Shown: in pieces, positions 8,759 through 15,784 of the stretch
Layout of the letters: every line of letters starts with the position of its first letter
How positions within the stretch are numbered: the stretch's first letter is position 1
Assembly (NCBI RefSeq): GCF_900142465.1
Contig: NZ_FRAX01000022.1
Span: forward strand, 1-48,672
Direction of reading: 5' to 3'
Length of the DNA stretch: 48,672 nt
Origin: Fibrobacter sp. UWH6
Lineage (GTDB): Bacteria; Fibrobacterota; Fibrobacteria; Fibrobacterales; Fibrobacteraceae
Program-made: the position numbers and the translations under genes
Notes under the pieces: generated by a model
The model's database searches: none
What the model was told of the DNA's origin: nothing
The model's input: only the letters and a program-made list of their open reading frames with translations

Positions 8759-8787
8759 TTGTGTTGGCTATAGGAACTAGCTATATT
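8759..8787 (+). promoter_or_regulatory. Predicted sigma70-type promoter of metY
   Basis: A TTGTGT -35 hexamer (8759-8764), a 17-bp spacer and a TATATT -10 hexamer (8782-8787). Transcription would begin near 8794, exactly at the 5' edge of the structured leader described next. A second TATAAT-like box lies further upstream near 8690 without a clear -35. Confidence 0.55.
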
Positions 8788-8790
8788 TGG

Positions 8791-8878
8791 AGCATCAATC
8801 TGCGGTTTAACCCCGCGTGCATCAGATTGCACGGCAGGTGGCCGAAGCGATTAGTGCATTTAACATAAAGAGGAAAAT
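8791..8878 (+). promoter_or_regulatory. Candidate SAM-responsive leader (SAM-II-like pseudoknot riboswitch) of metY
   Basis: The metY leader can fold like a SAM-II riboswitch. P1 is a perfect 7-bp stem, CAATCTG (8796-8802) with CAGATTG (8823-8829). Its loop holds GGTTTAACC (8804-8812), resembling the conserved UUUAACC of SAM-II. The loop's GTGCAT (8817-8822) can pair with a second GTGCAT (8854-8859), giving four Watson-Crick and two G-U pairs, as the pseudoknot helix. That helix lies just upstream of the AAAGAGG ribosome site (8867-8873), so closure would hide it. A small hairpin CGGC/GCCG (8832-8844) sits in between, where classical SAM-II has a short loop, and the 3' strand differs from the usual GCUAAAAAGG. 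The gene context (metY) fits; class membership is unproven. Confidence 0.5.
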
Positions 8879-10156
8879 ATGGCAAATCTCGAAACATTGT
8901 GTGTTCAGGCCGGTTGGACCCCCAAGAAGGGCGAACCCCGCGTGCTCCCCATCTACCAGAGCACCACTTTCAAGTACGACACTTCCGCCCAGATGGCTGA
9001 CTTGTTCGACCTGAAGGAATCCGGCTACTTCTACACCCGTCTCCAGAACCCCACCAACGACGCTGTTGCAAGCAAGATCGCTCAGCTGGAAGGTGGCGTA
9101 GGTGCCATGCTCACCTCTTCCGGTCAGGCTGCAAACTTCTACGCCGTGTTCAACATCTGCGAAGCCGGTGACCACTTCATTTCTACTTCCGCAATCTACG
9201 GCGGTACCAGCAACCTCTTCAGCGTTACCATGAAGAAGCTGGGCATCGAATGCACCTTCATCGACCAGGACGCTTCCGACGAAGAAATCGAGAAGGCTTT
9301 CCGCCCCAACACCAAGTGCGTCTTCGGTGAAACTGTGGCTAACCCCGCCGGCAAGATTCTTGACCTGCAGCGCTTCGCCAACTTGGCTCACAAGCACGGC
9401 GTGCCTCTGATCATCGACAACACTTTCCCCACCCCGATTCTCTGCCGCCCCTTCGAATTCGGCGCAGACATCGTGACCCACTCTACCACCAAGTACATGG
9501 ACGGTCATGCCATGGCTGTGGGTGGTGTTGTGGTTGACAGCGGTAACTTCGACTGGGAAGCCCAGCACGACAAGTTCAAGGGCCTCACCGAACCGGATCC
9601 GTCTTACCACGGCCTGACTTACACCAAGTCCTTCGGCAAGCTCTGCTACATCACCAAGGCTACCGTGCAGCTCATGCGCGACCTGGGTTCCATCCAGTCT
9701 CCCCAGAATGCTTTCCTCCTGAATGTGGGCCTGGAAACTCTGTTCCTCCGTATGCCCCGTCACTGCGAAAACGCTCTGGCCTGCGCCAAGTACCTGAAGA
9801 ACCATCCGAAGGTCGCTTGGGTGGATTACGCCGGCCTCGAAGACAATGCTTCCTACGCCCTGGCCCAGAAGCAGTTCAAGGGCGGCCTGCCCTGCGGCGT
9901 GCTCACCTTCGGTATCAAGGGTGGCCGCGACAAGTCCATCCAGTTCATGGATGCCCTGAAGCTGATCTGCATCGTGACCCATGTGGCCGACGCCCGTAGC
10001 TGCGTGCTGCACCCCGCAAGCCACACCCACCGTCAGCTTTCCGATGAACAGCTCATCGAAGCAGGCGTTGCACCTGACCTGATCCGCTTCAGCGTGGGTA
10101 TCGAAAACGTGAACGATATCATCGCCGACTTGGAACAGGCTCTGGCACAGGTCTAG
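8879..10156 (+). CDS. metY: O-acetylhomoserine sulfhydrylase (homocysteine synthase)
   Basis: A 425-residue PLP enzyme of the Cys/Met metabolism (cystathionine gamma-synthase) fold. The N-terminus (TLCVQAGW..VLPIYQSTTFKYD) and YTRLQNPTN match the O-acetylhomoserine aminocarboxypropyltransferase subgroup, which makes homocysteine from O-acetylhomoserine and sulfide. Further family marks are the SSGQAA cofactor-phosphate loop, DNTFPTP with the PLP-pyridine Asp, and the Schiff-base Lys205 in HSTTKYMDGH. Length is normal. The ATG at 8879 has an AAAGAGG ribosome site 6-11 bases upstream. Codons are strongly biased to C-ending forms, suggesting high expression. It is a single-gene unit with its own promoter, a candidate SAM leader and a terminator. 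Confidence 0.95.
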   Translation: MANLETLCVQAGWTPKKGEPRVLPIYQSTTFKYDTSAQMADLFDLKESGYFYTRLQNPTNDAVASKIAQLEGGVGAMLTSSGQAANFYAVFNICEAGDHFISTSAIYGGTSNLFSVTMKKLGIECTFIDQDASDEEIEKAFRPNTKCVFGETVANPAGKILDLQRFANLAHKHGVPLIIDNTFPTPILCRPFEFGADIVTHSTTKYMDGHAMAVGGVVVDSGNFDWEAQHDKFKGLTEPDPSYHGLTYTKSFGKLCYITKATVQLMRDLGSIQSPQNAFLLNVGLETLFLRMPRHCENALACAKYLKNHPKVAWVDYAGLEDNASYALAQKQFKGGLPCGVLTFGIKGGRDKSIQFMDALKLICIVTHVADARSCVLHPASHTHRQLSDEQLIEAGVAPDLIRFSVGIENVNDIIADLEQALAQV

Positions 10157-10159
10157 TTT

Positions 10160-10194
10160 AGATATCAGATACAAGATATGAGCGAATAGCGAAG
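10160..10194 (+). repeat. Heptanucleotide short tandem repeat, 5 units
   Basis: Five consecutive 7-base units beginning AG (AGATATC, AGATACA, AGATATG, AGCGAAT, AGCGAAG) follow the metY stop. The next ~25 bases contain a partial inverted copy (CTCATATCTGA) that can pair back with it. Confidence 0.55.
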
Positions 10195-10227
10195 TCTCAT
10201 ATCTGAAACCAGTATCTTGATTTTTGA

Positions 10228-10270
10228 AAAATCCGCGATGTCCTTCTGCGACAACGCGGGTTTTTCTTTT
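10228..10270 (+). terminator. Rho-independent terminator of metY
   Basis: The arm AAATCCGCG (10228-10236) pairs with CGCGGGTTT (10255-10263) around an 18-base loop, followed by a T-rich run. Confidence 0.75.
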
Positions 10271-10274
10271 TCGT

Positions 10275-10309
10275 ATCTCATCCCTCATATCTCATGCCTC
10301 ACCGCTCAT
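10275..10309 (+). repeat. Heptanucleotide short tandem repeat, 5 units (CTCAT-type)
   Basis: Units ATCTCAT, CCCTCAT, ATCTCAT, GCCTCAC and CGCTCAT lie head to tail between the metY terminator and the fic promoter. The five-base core is almost invariant and the first two bases vary. Confidence 0.6.
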
Positions 10310-10316
10310 TCCCCTC

Positions 10317-10345
10317 TTGACTAGCAATATCAAGTGATGTATATT
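10317..10345 (+). promoter_or_regulatory. Predicted sigma70-type promoter of the Fic gene
   Basis: TTGACT (10317-10322), a 17-bp spacer and TATATT (10340-10345) lie about 55 bp upstream of the ATG at 10401. Confidence 0.6.
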
Positions 10346-10400
10346 ATTCCTGTCGGTCTATATGACGTTGTATTTGTCTATGTATATGTCGGGGTAAATT

Positions 10401-11258
10401 ATGTATCGTCCGTCCTTAAAGTTGAGCATGGAGATTGTGAATCTGGCTATCGAGATTTCCGTTTTGGCGACCCGATGCGAGGCCTGGCTGGAAGGCCGTC
10501 AGGGGCATCGCGGCTTTGACTGCGGCGTCGGTAGAGACCTCTGCGATGAACCCTTTCAGGGGGATTACGACGTGTTTTCGCTGTCGGATTTTTTGCGGGC
10601 CCATGCCGACTTGGCGGGGGCGAACCAGCCTGACGGGGGATCTTTCAGGACGGGGAACGGCTGCGTTTTCAACGGCAAGATGTGTATCCACCTGGCGCCC
10701 CCTGCAAGCGAAGTGCCTTACATGATGCAGGAACTTTTCCAGTGGCTCCAGAAAAGCGAGGACCACCTGCTGATCAGGGCCTGCATTTTCCATTACGCCC
10801 TGGATTACATCCGCCCCTTCAAGGATGGCAATGGCCGCATGGGATTGCTCTGGCAATCGTTGCTCCTGAAGAAGCTGAGTCCCGTTCTTTCGAACCTGTC
10901 CCGGGAACATTGGGACGAAGATCAGCAGCGTCGCTACTATTTTGCCTTTGTGAAGGCCATAAAGGCAGGCGAGGCGGGCCCCTTTGTGGAGTTCCTTTTG
11001 CAGGGAATCCTGGATTTGCTTAAAAACATTGCAGAATCCCTTAAAGAAAAGGGTGATGATGCCGCAAGTGTGGAACTTTCTATCCGACAGAACAAAATTT
11101 TGGATTATTTGCGAGAAAAAACGCTGACTGTTGAGCAGATTGCCAAGAAGTTGAAAGTTTCGTCGAGAACTGTAGAACGGGAAATGTCTAAATTGCAGCA
11201 AATGGGTGTTGTTTACCGCGAGGGTTCCGACAAAACAGGCTCCTGGCGGGTACGTTAA
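10401..11258 (+). CDS. Fic-domain protein with C-terminal winged helix; catalytic His missing
   Basis: A 285-residue protein with a central Fic fold and a C-terminal winged HTH (~225-283: VEQIAKKLKVSSRTVEREMSKL then a wing). The Fic signature HxFx(D/E)GNGRxxR appears at residues 138-149 as RPFKDGNGRMGL. The phosphate-binding DGNGR is intact, but the catalytic His is Arg138 and the last Arg is Leu149. The surrounding FHYALDYI and LWQSLLLKKL are typical of the Fic/HTH family in which active members read HPF..GNGRMGRLW. AMPylation therefore looks lost, while nucleotide binding and DNA binding may persist. No S/TxxxE(G/N) inhibitory helix was recognised. It is a stand-alone gene with its own promoter, converging on rng. 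Confidence 0.8.
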   Translation: MYRPSLKLSMEIVNLAIEISVLATRCEAWLEGRQGHRGFDCGVGRDLCDEPFQGDYDVFSLSDFLRAHADLAGANQPDGGSFRTGNGCVFNGKMCIHLAPPASEVPYMMQELFQWLQKSEDHLLIRACIFHYALDYIRPFKDGNGRMGLLWQSLLLKKLSPVLSNLSREHWDEDQQRRYYFAFVKAIKAGEAGPFVEFLLQGILDLLKNIAESLKEKGDDAASVELSIRQNKILDYLREKTLTVEQIAKKLKVSSRTVEREMSKLQQMGVVYREGSDKTGSWRVR

Positions 11259-11259
11259 A

Positions 11260-11292
11260 AAGGACCTCGGATGAATCCGAGGCCCTTTCTAT
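11260..11292. terminator. Bidirectional terminator between the Fic gene and rng
   Basis: An 11-nt arm at 11262-11272 pairs with 11275-11285 (CCTCGGAT/ATCCGAGG core, one mismatch). It is flanked by A-rich sequence on the left and a T-rich stretch on the right, so it can serve both convergent genes. Confidence 0.75.
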
Positions 11293-11315
11293 TTCGTTAG
11301 ATTGTTTTAGACAAA

Positions 11316-12851
11316 TTAAGCGAAGTTGTACAGGTCTGTAATATCTTCGTTGTTCTTGTCGTACATCCAGAACTGGTTGATGTGGGCATGTTCGTCTTCC
11401 ACCAGGTTGATCTTCATGCCGTGCTTGTACTCCAGATAGTTGTACATGCGGTTCAGGTCCTTGCACATCACGTCGATAACGAAGGGGCTGACCACCAGGG
11501 TCACTTCGCGGAGCTTGCCCTTGGCCTTGGCGCGAGCCATCCAACGGTCAATCATGCCGAGAGTGCTTTCCAGGGTAGCGATACGGCCACCACCGCAGCA
11601 GACCGGGCATACCTGAGTCTTTTCGGTCATCAGGTTCACGCGGACGCGCTTACGGGTCACTTCCATCAGGCCGAACTGGCTAATGGGGGCGGGGGTGATG
11701 GGAGCCTTGTCGCGACGGATTGCCTTGCGGAATTCCTGGTAGACGGTCTCATTGTCGGCTTCGGTTTCCATATCGATGAAGTCGATAATGATCAGGCCGC
11801 CCACGTCGCGGAGACGGAGCTGCTTTGCAATTTCGTGGCAAGCATCGATGTTGGTTTCCAGGATAATCTTACCCTGGTCCTTGCCGTGGACCTTGGGACC
11901 GGTATTCACGTCGATGGACACCAGTGCTTCGGTCTGCTCGATGACCAGGTTGCCACCGCGGGGCAGCGGGACCTGGCGCTGGAGAGAGCGTGCATAGTCG
12001 TTTTCGATCTTGAAGTATTCGAACAGGCTTTCGTTGCTGCTCCACAGCTTCACCTTGTCCAGCTTGTCCGGAGACAGAACCTTCAGGTAGTCGCGGAGGG
12101 CGAAGTATTCGTCGCGGTTGTCGATATACACGTAGTCGGTGTTATCGCCAAAGTATTCGCGGACGGTCTGTTCGATGGAATCAGATTCTTCGTAGATGCA
12201 GGTTTCGGCAGGCTGGTTTTCGAAGTTGTACTTCGTCTGTTCCCACTTGCTTTCCAGTTCACGCATCTGCTTGTTGATTTCGAATTCGGATTCGTTCAAG
12301 CCGTTGGTACGTACGATATAGCCCACATCGCGACCCTTCAGGCGGCGGACCACCTTCTTGAATTCGCGGCGCTTGGCCGGATCACGTTCACGCTTGGACA
12401 CACCGATAAAGTTGGTACCCGGCATGCAGACCAGGAAACGGCCGGCAAAGCTGAGATGGGTGGTCAGACGGGCACCCTTGGTGCTGATGGGTTCCTTAAC
12501 CACCTGGACCATGATTTCCTGGCCTTCGTGGAGGATTTCATCAATAGGCACTTCCTTGGAGGAACCGCCTTCGTCATCATCGTCACCGTATTCGCGACGA
12601 AGCAGTTCGTTGCGATCGACGGCGTCTTCCTGATGGAGGAAGCCGGCCTTCTCCAGGCCGATGTCAATGAACGCAGCCTTCAGTGCCGGAAGCACCTTCT
12701 GGACCACGCCCTTATAAATATTGCCCAGAACTCGATTAGAAGAAACGCCTTCCACTACCAATTCGACGAGTTCACCGTCTTCCATGATAGCGATACGCTT
12801 TTCATAAGGCGTCTTGCTAATCAAAATCCCGCGCTTACACTTATTTGCCAT
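11316..12851 (-). CDS. rng: Ribonuclease G/E family endoribonuclease
   Basis: A 511-residue RNase G/E-type endonuclease acting in rRNA maturation and mRNA decay. The S1 RNA-binding domain spans about residues 35-125 (RVLGNIYKGVVQKVLPALKAAFIDIGLEKAGFLH) and holds a short acidic insert (GDDDDEGGSSKE). The RNase E/G catalytic domain follows, with the metal-binding Asp residues in SIDVNTG and IIIDFIDM and a CPVCCGGG zinc-link motif around residue 414. Length is RNase G-like, with no RNase E scaffold tail. The start at 12851 (MANKCKRGILISKTPYEKRIAI) is preceded by AGGAG 7 bases upstream; the open frame runs 65 codons further upstream but that part is not protein-like. Codon use is biased. Confidence 0.93.
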   Translation of the reverse strand: MANKCKRGILISKTPYEKRIAIMEDGELVELVVEGVSSNRVLGNIYKGVVQKVLPALKAAFIDIGLEKAGFLHQEDAVDRNELLRREYGDDDDEGGSSKEVPIDEILHEGQEIMVQVVKEPISTKGARLTTHLSFAGRFLVCMPGTNFIGVSKRERDPAKRREFKKVVRRLKGRDVGYIVRTNGLNESEFEINKQMRELESKWEQTKYNFENQPAETCIYEESDSIEQTVREYFGDNTDYVYIDNRDEYFALRDYLKVLSPDKLDKVKLWSSNESLFEYFKIENDYARSLQRQVPLPRGGNLVIEQTEALVSIDVNTGPKVHGKDQGKIILETNIDACHEIAKQLRLRDVGGLIIIDFIDMETEADNETVYQEFRKAIRRDKAPITPAPISQFGLMEVTRKRVRVNLMTEKTQVCPVCCGGGRIATLESTLGMIDRWMARAKAKGKLREVTLVVSPFVIDVMCKDLNRMYNYLEYKHGMKINLVEDEHAHINQFWMYDKNNEDITDLYNFA

Positions 12852-13210
12852 TAAAACTCCTAAAAGTTCGACAAAACTTGATAGACACGATAATAGATTT
12901 TGGCCCCAAGACCGGTCCAAAAGTATGGGCCCTGTCCGAGCCCCGCGCGCTTCTTGACGGAAAGTACCGACTGCCTGCCAACGCGAGACCTGGGGACCAT
13001 AAATATATAATATGATTTTTATGCGGGGGAAGCCTCCCCCTCGCACAAGCCCTTTTTAAGGTCTTTTGCTACCCCCTCTGCGGGGGCACGCCCCCGCAAC
13101 GCCCCCAACCGTTGACAAATTGTACAACATATTTTTCAGCCAGCGCATCAAAAAAGTTTCGCCAAAGTCTATATTCTAACCGTAAGGAATTTGGGAAACC
13201 AGGAGGCTCT
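12852..13210. other. Divergent intergenic region with two GC-rich hairpins
   Basis: This gap separates rng (-) from the lipoprotein gene (+). It holds two GC-rich dyads: GGGGGA/TCCCCC (13025-13040) and GCGGGGGC/GCCCCCGC (13080-13097). Further right are a TTGACA at about 13112 and a TATATT box at 13170-13175 upstream of an AGGAGG ribosome site (13201-13206). No convincing open reading frame or RNA gene was seen. The hairpins have no adjoining T-run and look more like an interspersed palindromic element than terminators. Confidence 0.5.
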
Positions 13211-13771
13211 ATGTCCATCAGGAAACATTGGGGAAAAATCACCTTAGGCATTGCGGCAAGTTTTTGGGCCGGCTGTAACGATAGCGGCACCGAGGCGGAA
13301 TACATCCAAGGTGGCGAAAACATCTGTACAAACGAGCAAAATGAAGAATGTGGCGGTGGTGCTGTCATCGCACTCTACGGCGTCGCCCCCACTTATGACA
13401 TCAGCTCCAGCAGCATAACCGGTGACTGCACCGAAGGTAACTGCGCAGAGTCTTCCTCCGGCATGGGAGAATCCTCTTCCAGCGTCAATAGCGAATATCC
13501 CTACGTGCTCTATTCCGATCCCTCGGTACACTGCAAGGACAGCACCGTATACGTTCCGTCTCCATGCGAAAACGCCTCCAAAAGCTACGCATCCACTGAT
13601 GAAAACGCCCCTCTGTACGGCATCGTTCCCATCGTCTGCAATACACCGAGCCGTTACGATCCCATTTTCAAGTGCGACAACGGCGATTCCCTCCCCGCAT
13701 ACCGTTACAAGGAAAAGGACGGCATCATCTACACCAACAAAGAGTACGATGAACTATTCGGCTCCAACTAA
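13211..13771 (+). CDS. Serine-rich lipoprotein, hypothetical
   Basis: A 186-residue secreted lipoprotein: signal sequence with a Cys22 lipobox (FWAGC), then a Cys-rich region with serine-rich spacer blocks (SSSSIT and SSSGMGESSSS) like those of other Fibrobacter surface lipoproteins. The segment AVIALYGVAP followed by a serine run resembles repeats seen in the genus, but no enzymatic domain is recognised. Several paired cysteines in the C-terminal half (VHCKDS, SPCENA, IVCNT, FKCDN) suggest disulfides in the periplasm or outside the cell. The open frame extends upstream to 13112, but the ATG at 13211 has a strong AGGAGG site 5 bases before it and begins a proper signal peptide. Confidence 0.75.
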   Translation: MSIRKHWGKITLGIAASFWAGCNDSGTEAEYIQGGENICTNEQNEECGGGAVIALYGVAPTYDISSSSITGDCTEGNCAESSSGMGESSSSVNSEYPYVLYSDPSVHCKDSTVYVPSPCENASKSYASTDENAPLYGIVPIVCNTPSRYDPIFKCDNGDSLPAYRYKEKDGIIYTNKEYDELFGSN

Positions 13772-13797
13772 GCCAATAATTTAGTAGATTGCCCTGC

Positions 13798-13995
13798 ATG
13801 GCCCTGCTCCTCACCATCATTTTCTTCGCCTGGTTTATCAGCAATATTGTCCGCGGCAACATTTCTCACCAGGGCAGTGATTACCATTTCAGGGAGCACC
13901 CCATACCGTTCATCATCATCCAGATTTTCCTTCTAGGCTTCGGTCTCTTCTGCTTGAACCGTTTTCTGAGTGAGATCGGGATTCTCGTCTTCTAG
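13798..13995 (+). CDS. Small two-helix membrane protein, hypothetical
   Basis: A 65-residue protein with two predicted membrane helices (about residues 2-16 and 35-52) separated by a polar loop (RGNISHQGSDYHFREHP). No known domain is recognised. The ATG at 13798 gives MALLLTIIFFAW; a TTG three codons upstream (13789) is an alternative start. No strong ribosome site is visible, so the gene is plausible rather than certain. It lies 26 bp after the lipoprotein stop on the same strand and 38 bp before the next gene. Confidence 0.5.
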   Translation: MALLLTIIFFAWFISNIVRGNISHQGSDYHFREHPIPFIIIQIFLLGFGLFCLNRFLSEIGILVF

Positions 13996-14033
13996 ATTTT
14001 AATATCTTTCGTCTCCAGGAAGAAGAAAAATCT

Positions 14034-14753
14034 ATGTCTGACCAGATCAACTTAAAAGACGAACTTTACCTAAAAGATTATGCCGGCAAGATTCACAATT
14101 TGCCGTTGGGTGAACTGTACGAAGTTTTGGGTGTCGTCAAGAAGGATTCCTCTGACGAACGAGTCAAGATCGTAATGGAACGGATCCATGAGTTAGAGGC
14201 GGAAATTCAGACGAACAAGTCTAACAAAAAAAAGAAAGTAAAGGTAAAGCCCGTCAAGGCGGCAAGGGAAGATTCTGCAAATAGGGAATCGCCGGTAAAG
14301 CTTTTCATCCGCAAGCTTTTCTGGATTTCTCTCATGGCCGTATTCGTTGTTTCGAGAGTGCAGGACGTCGCCCATAAAATTCTTGATGGTTCGTTTGATG
14401 TTACCGAATGCGGAATCACCTTTACCATGGATATCCTTCCGTTTTTTTGCTTTGGTATCGGGTACAAGATCGCCCGGCGTTTTACCATGGCCAAGAAGAA
14501 GAAGTTCCATCTTGGAGTCGCCTTTTTCCTGATGGGGAAGGCTGTTCTGGGAATCTGTCTTGACGTCTATCTTGGTGTCGTCTGCCAGTTTTACGATGAG
14601 AAGGCGTCCTACGTATCTGTCATCGTTCTTGTGGCGGCCTTGCTTTTTACGGTCAACATGTTCCGCAGGAAGGTCAAGGACAAGTTTGCGACAAACGGCA
14701 TGTTGCCTATGGCCATTGCCCTGTTGGCGGAACAGCAAATCTGGATGATGTAA
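14034..14753 (+). CDS. Four-helix membrane protein with charged N-terminal region, hypothetical
   Basis: A 239-residue protein. Residues 1-60 are soluble and acidic with a helical stretch (ERVKIVMERIHELEAEI). A very Lys-rich linker follows (~61-75), then four predicted membrane helices (about 92-105, 126-145, 155-180 and 187-208). A basic loop (RRFTMAKKKKFHLG) lies between helices two and three, suggesting a cytosolic face. No family is recognised. A GGAAGAAGAAAA stretch lies before the ATG. The gene is followed by a hairpin terminator that overlaps the end of the convergent HAD gene. Confidence 0.7.
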   Translation: MSDQINLKDELYLKDYAGKIHNLPLGELYEVLGVVKKDSSDERVKIVMERIHELEAEIQTNKSNKKKKVKVKPVKAAREDSANRESPVKLFIRKLFWISLMAVFVVSRVQDVAHKILDGSFDVTECGITFTMDILPFFCFGIGYKIARRFTMAKKKKFHLGVAFFLMGKAVLGICLDVYLGVVCQFYDEKASYVSVIVLVAALLFTVNMFRRKVKDKFATNGMLPMAIALLAEQQIWMM

Positions 14754-14754
14754 G

Positions 14755-14783
14755 AAAGGCGGGACTGAGCCCGCTTTTTTTAT
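14755..14783 (+). terminator. Rho-independent terminator
   Basis: GCGGG (14759-14763) pairs with CCCGC (14770-14774), followed by a run of seven T bases. It closes the hypothetical membrane-protein gene and overlaps the 3' end of the convergent HAD gene. Confidence 0.7.
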
Positions 14784-15763
14784 TGAAGATGGGTGGGCGG
14801 GGCGCCGGCGCTATTCTTGATGGCAGCCTGCTTGGTAGCCACGATCTTGTCGGCAATGGCGCGGGCCTTTTCCGTAAGCCACAGCCATGAAGTCGTTGCT
14901 TCACTGTAGTCCGCTTCGCCGTACATCTGCACACGGCCATCGCGGCGGAGTGCGTCCACCTGGCGCATGCCCTTTACGTCGCCCTTGGGGTAAACGGCAA
15001 AGGTGCTTCCGCCATTGTTGTTCAGGATGCTGAAGGCGGGAACGTCACTGGGACCGTCGGCGATGTATACCATGTTCTGGAAGGGAACGCGGCGCACTTC
15101 TCGTGCGATAGAGGAGTTGACGTCGATGGTTTCGGGGTACTTGTTGCTGCCCTTGTTGATTTCGAAGATGTAGCGGGTCTTGGAAGTGTTGTCCAGGGCG
15201 CTGGCGATCTGGGAAATTTCGTTTGCGGATACTTCGTTTGCGTTAGGGACGTTCCCTGCTGCGTCCTTTGCATCCAGAAAACCGGGTTGCAGTACTTCTT
15301 CGATGAATTCACATCCAAAAATTCCATCTACAAAGGGGGCGATGGCGCTGCCACGGATCGTTTCGGCAAAACCGGTACTGACCACGTAATGTTCCAGACG
15401 GATGTCGAAGGCCTTGTATTTCGGATCTTCTTCAATCAGCTTCTTGATTTCGCCGAAAAAATCGGGAAGGCCCGGGTAAAAGGCAAGTTCCTTGCCGAAG
15501 CTACGGAGCATCTTGTTGGAAAGTCCCTTGAACAGCCCCGCCTTCACATAGGTCAAGATGTGGTTCAGGTAGCTGGTGTCGGAATTGACGGAAATTCCCT
15601 GGGCGGCGTAGTGGCTTTTTAGGGCGTTCACTTCTTGCCAGAACTTGGCGCCGTCAACGTTGAAATGACGGAATAGGGGTTCCTGCATGTAAGAGCTGAT
15701 GAGCGTCTTGTCGCAGTCCCATACCATGGCGATGATGTTCTGTTCAAAAGCGGAATTTGCCAT
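14780..15763 (-). CDS. HAD-superfamily phosphatase
   Basis: A 327-residue haloacid-dehalogenase-type hydrolase. Motif I is DCDKT with nucleophile Asp16 and acid/base Asp18. The late acidic motif is ADGPSDVPAF, the GDxxxD-like metal site. A large helical cap lies between (~45-170). The layout resembles phosphoserine phosphatase-like HADs, but the substrate cannot be assigned. The start at 15763 (MANSAFEQN) has a GAGGT ribosome site; an upstream GTG at 15784 is less likely. It is the last of three minus-strand genes (coiled-coil protein, M23 peptidase, HAD), 21 bp after the peptidase stop. Confidence 0.85.
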   Translation of the reverse strand: MANSAFEQNIIAMVWDCDKTLISSYMQEPLFRHFNVDGAKFWQEVNALKSHYAAQGISVNSDTSYLNHILTYVKAGLFKGLSNKMLRSFGKELAFYPGLPDFFGEIKKLIEEDPKYKAFDIRLEHYVVSTGFAETIRGSAIAPFVDGIFGCEFIEEVLQPGFLDAKDAAGNVPNANEVSANEISQIASALDNTSKTRYIFEINKGSNKYPETIDVNSSIAREVRRVPFQNMVYIADGPSDVPAFSILNNNGGSTFAVYPKGDVKGMRQVDALRRDGRVQMYGEADYSEATTSWLWLTEKARAIADKIVATKQAAIKNSAGAPPTHLQ

Positions 15764-15784
15764 ATTGACCTCGTTCCTGTCCAC

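Noticed and set aside
8822-10288. Long open frame (488 codons) on the minus strand opposite metY
   Set aside because: It is antisense to a clear PLP enzyme. It is open only because of the biased codon use of metY, and its protein has no recognisable features.
11382-12854. 490-codon open frame opposite rng
   Set aside because: A mirror of the highly biased rng codons; low-complexity His/Asp/Val-rich product, no ribosome site.
13112-13210. Upstream extension of the serine-rich lipoprotein to 13112
   Set aside because: The extra 33 codons precede a strong AGGAGG site and a complete signal peptide at 13211 and are not signal-like themselves.
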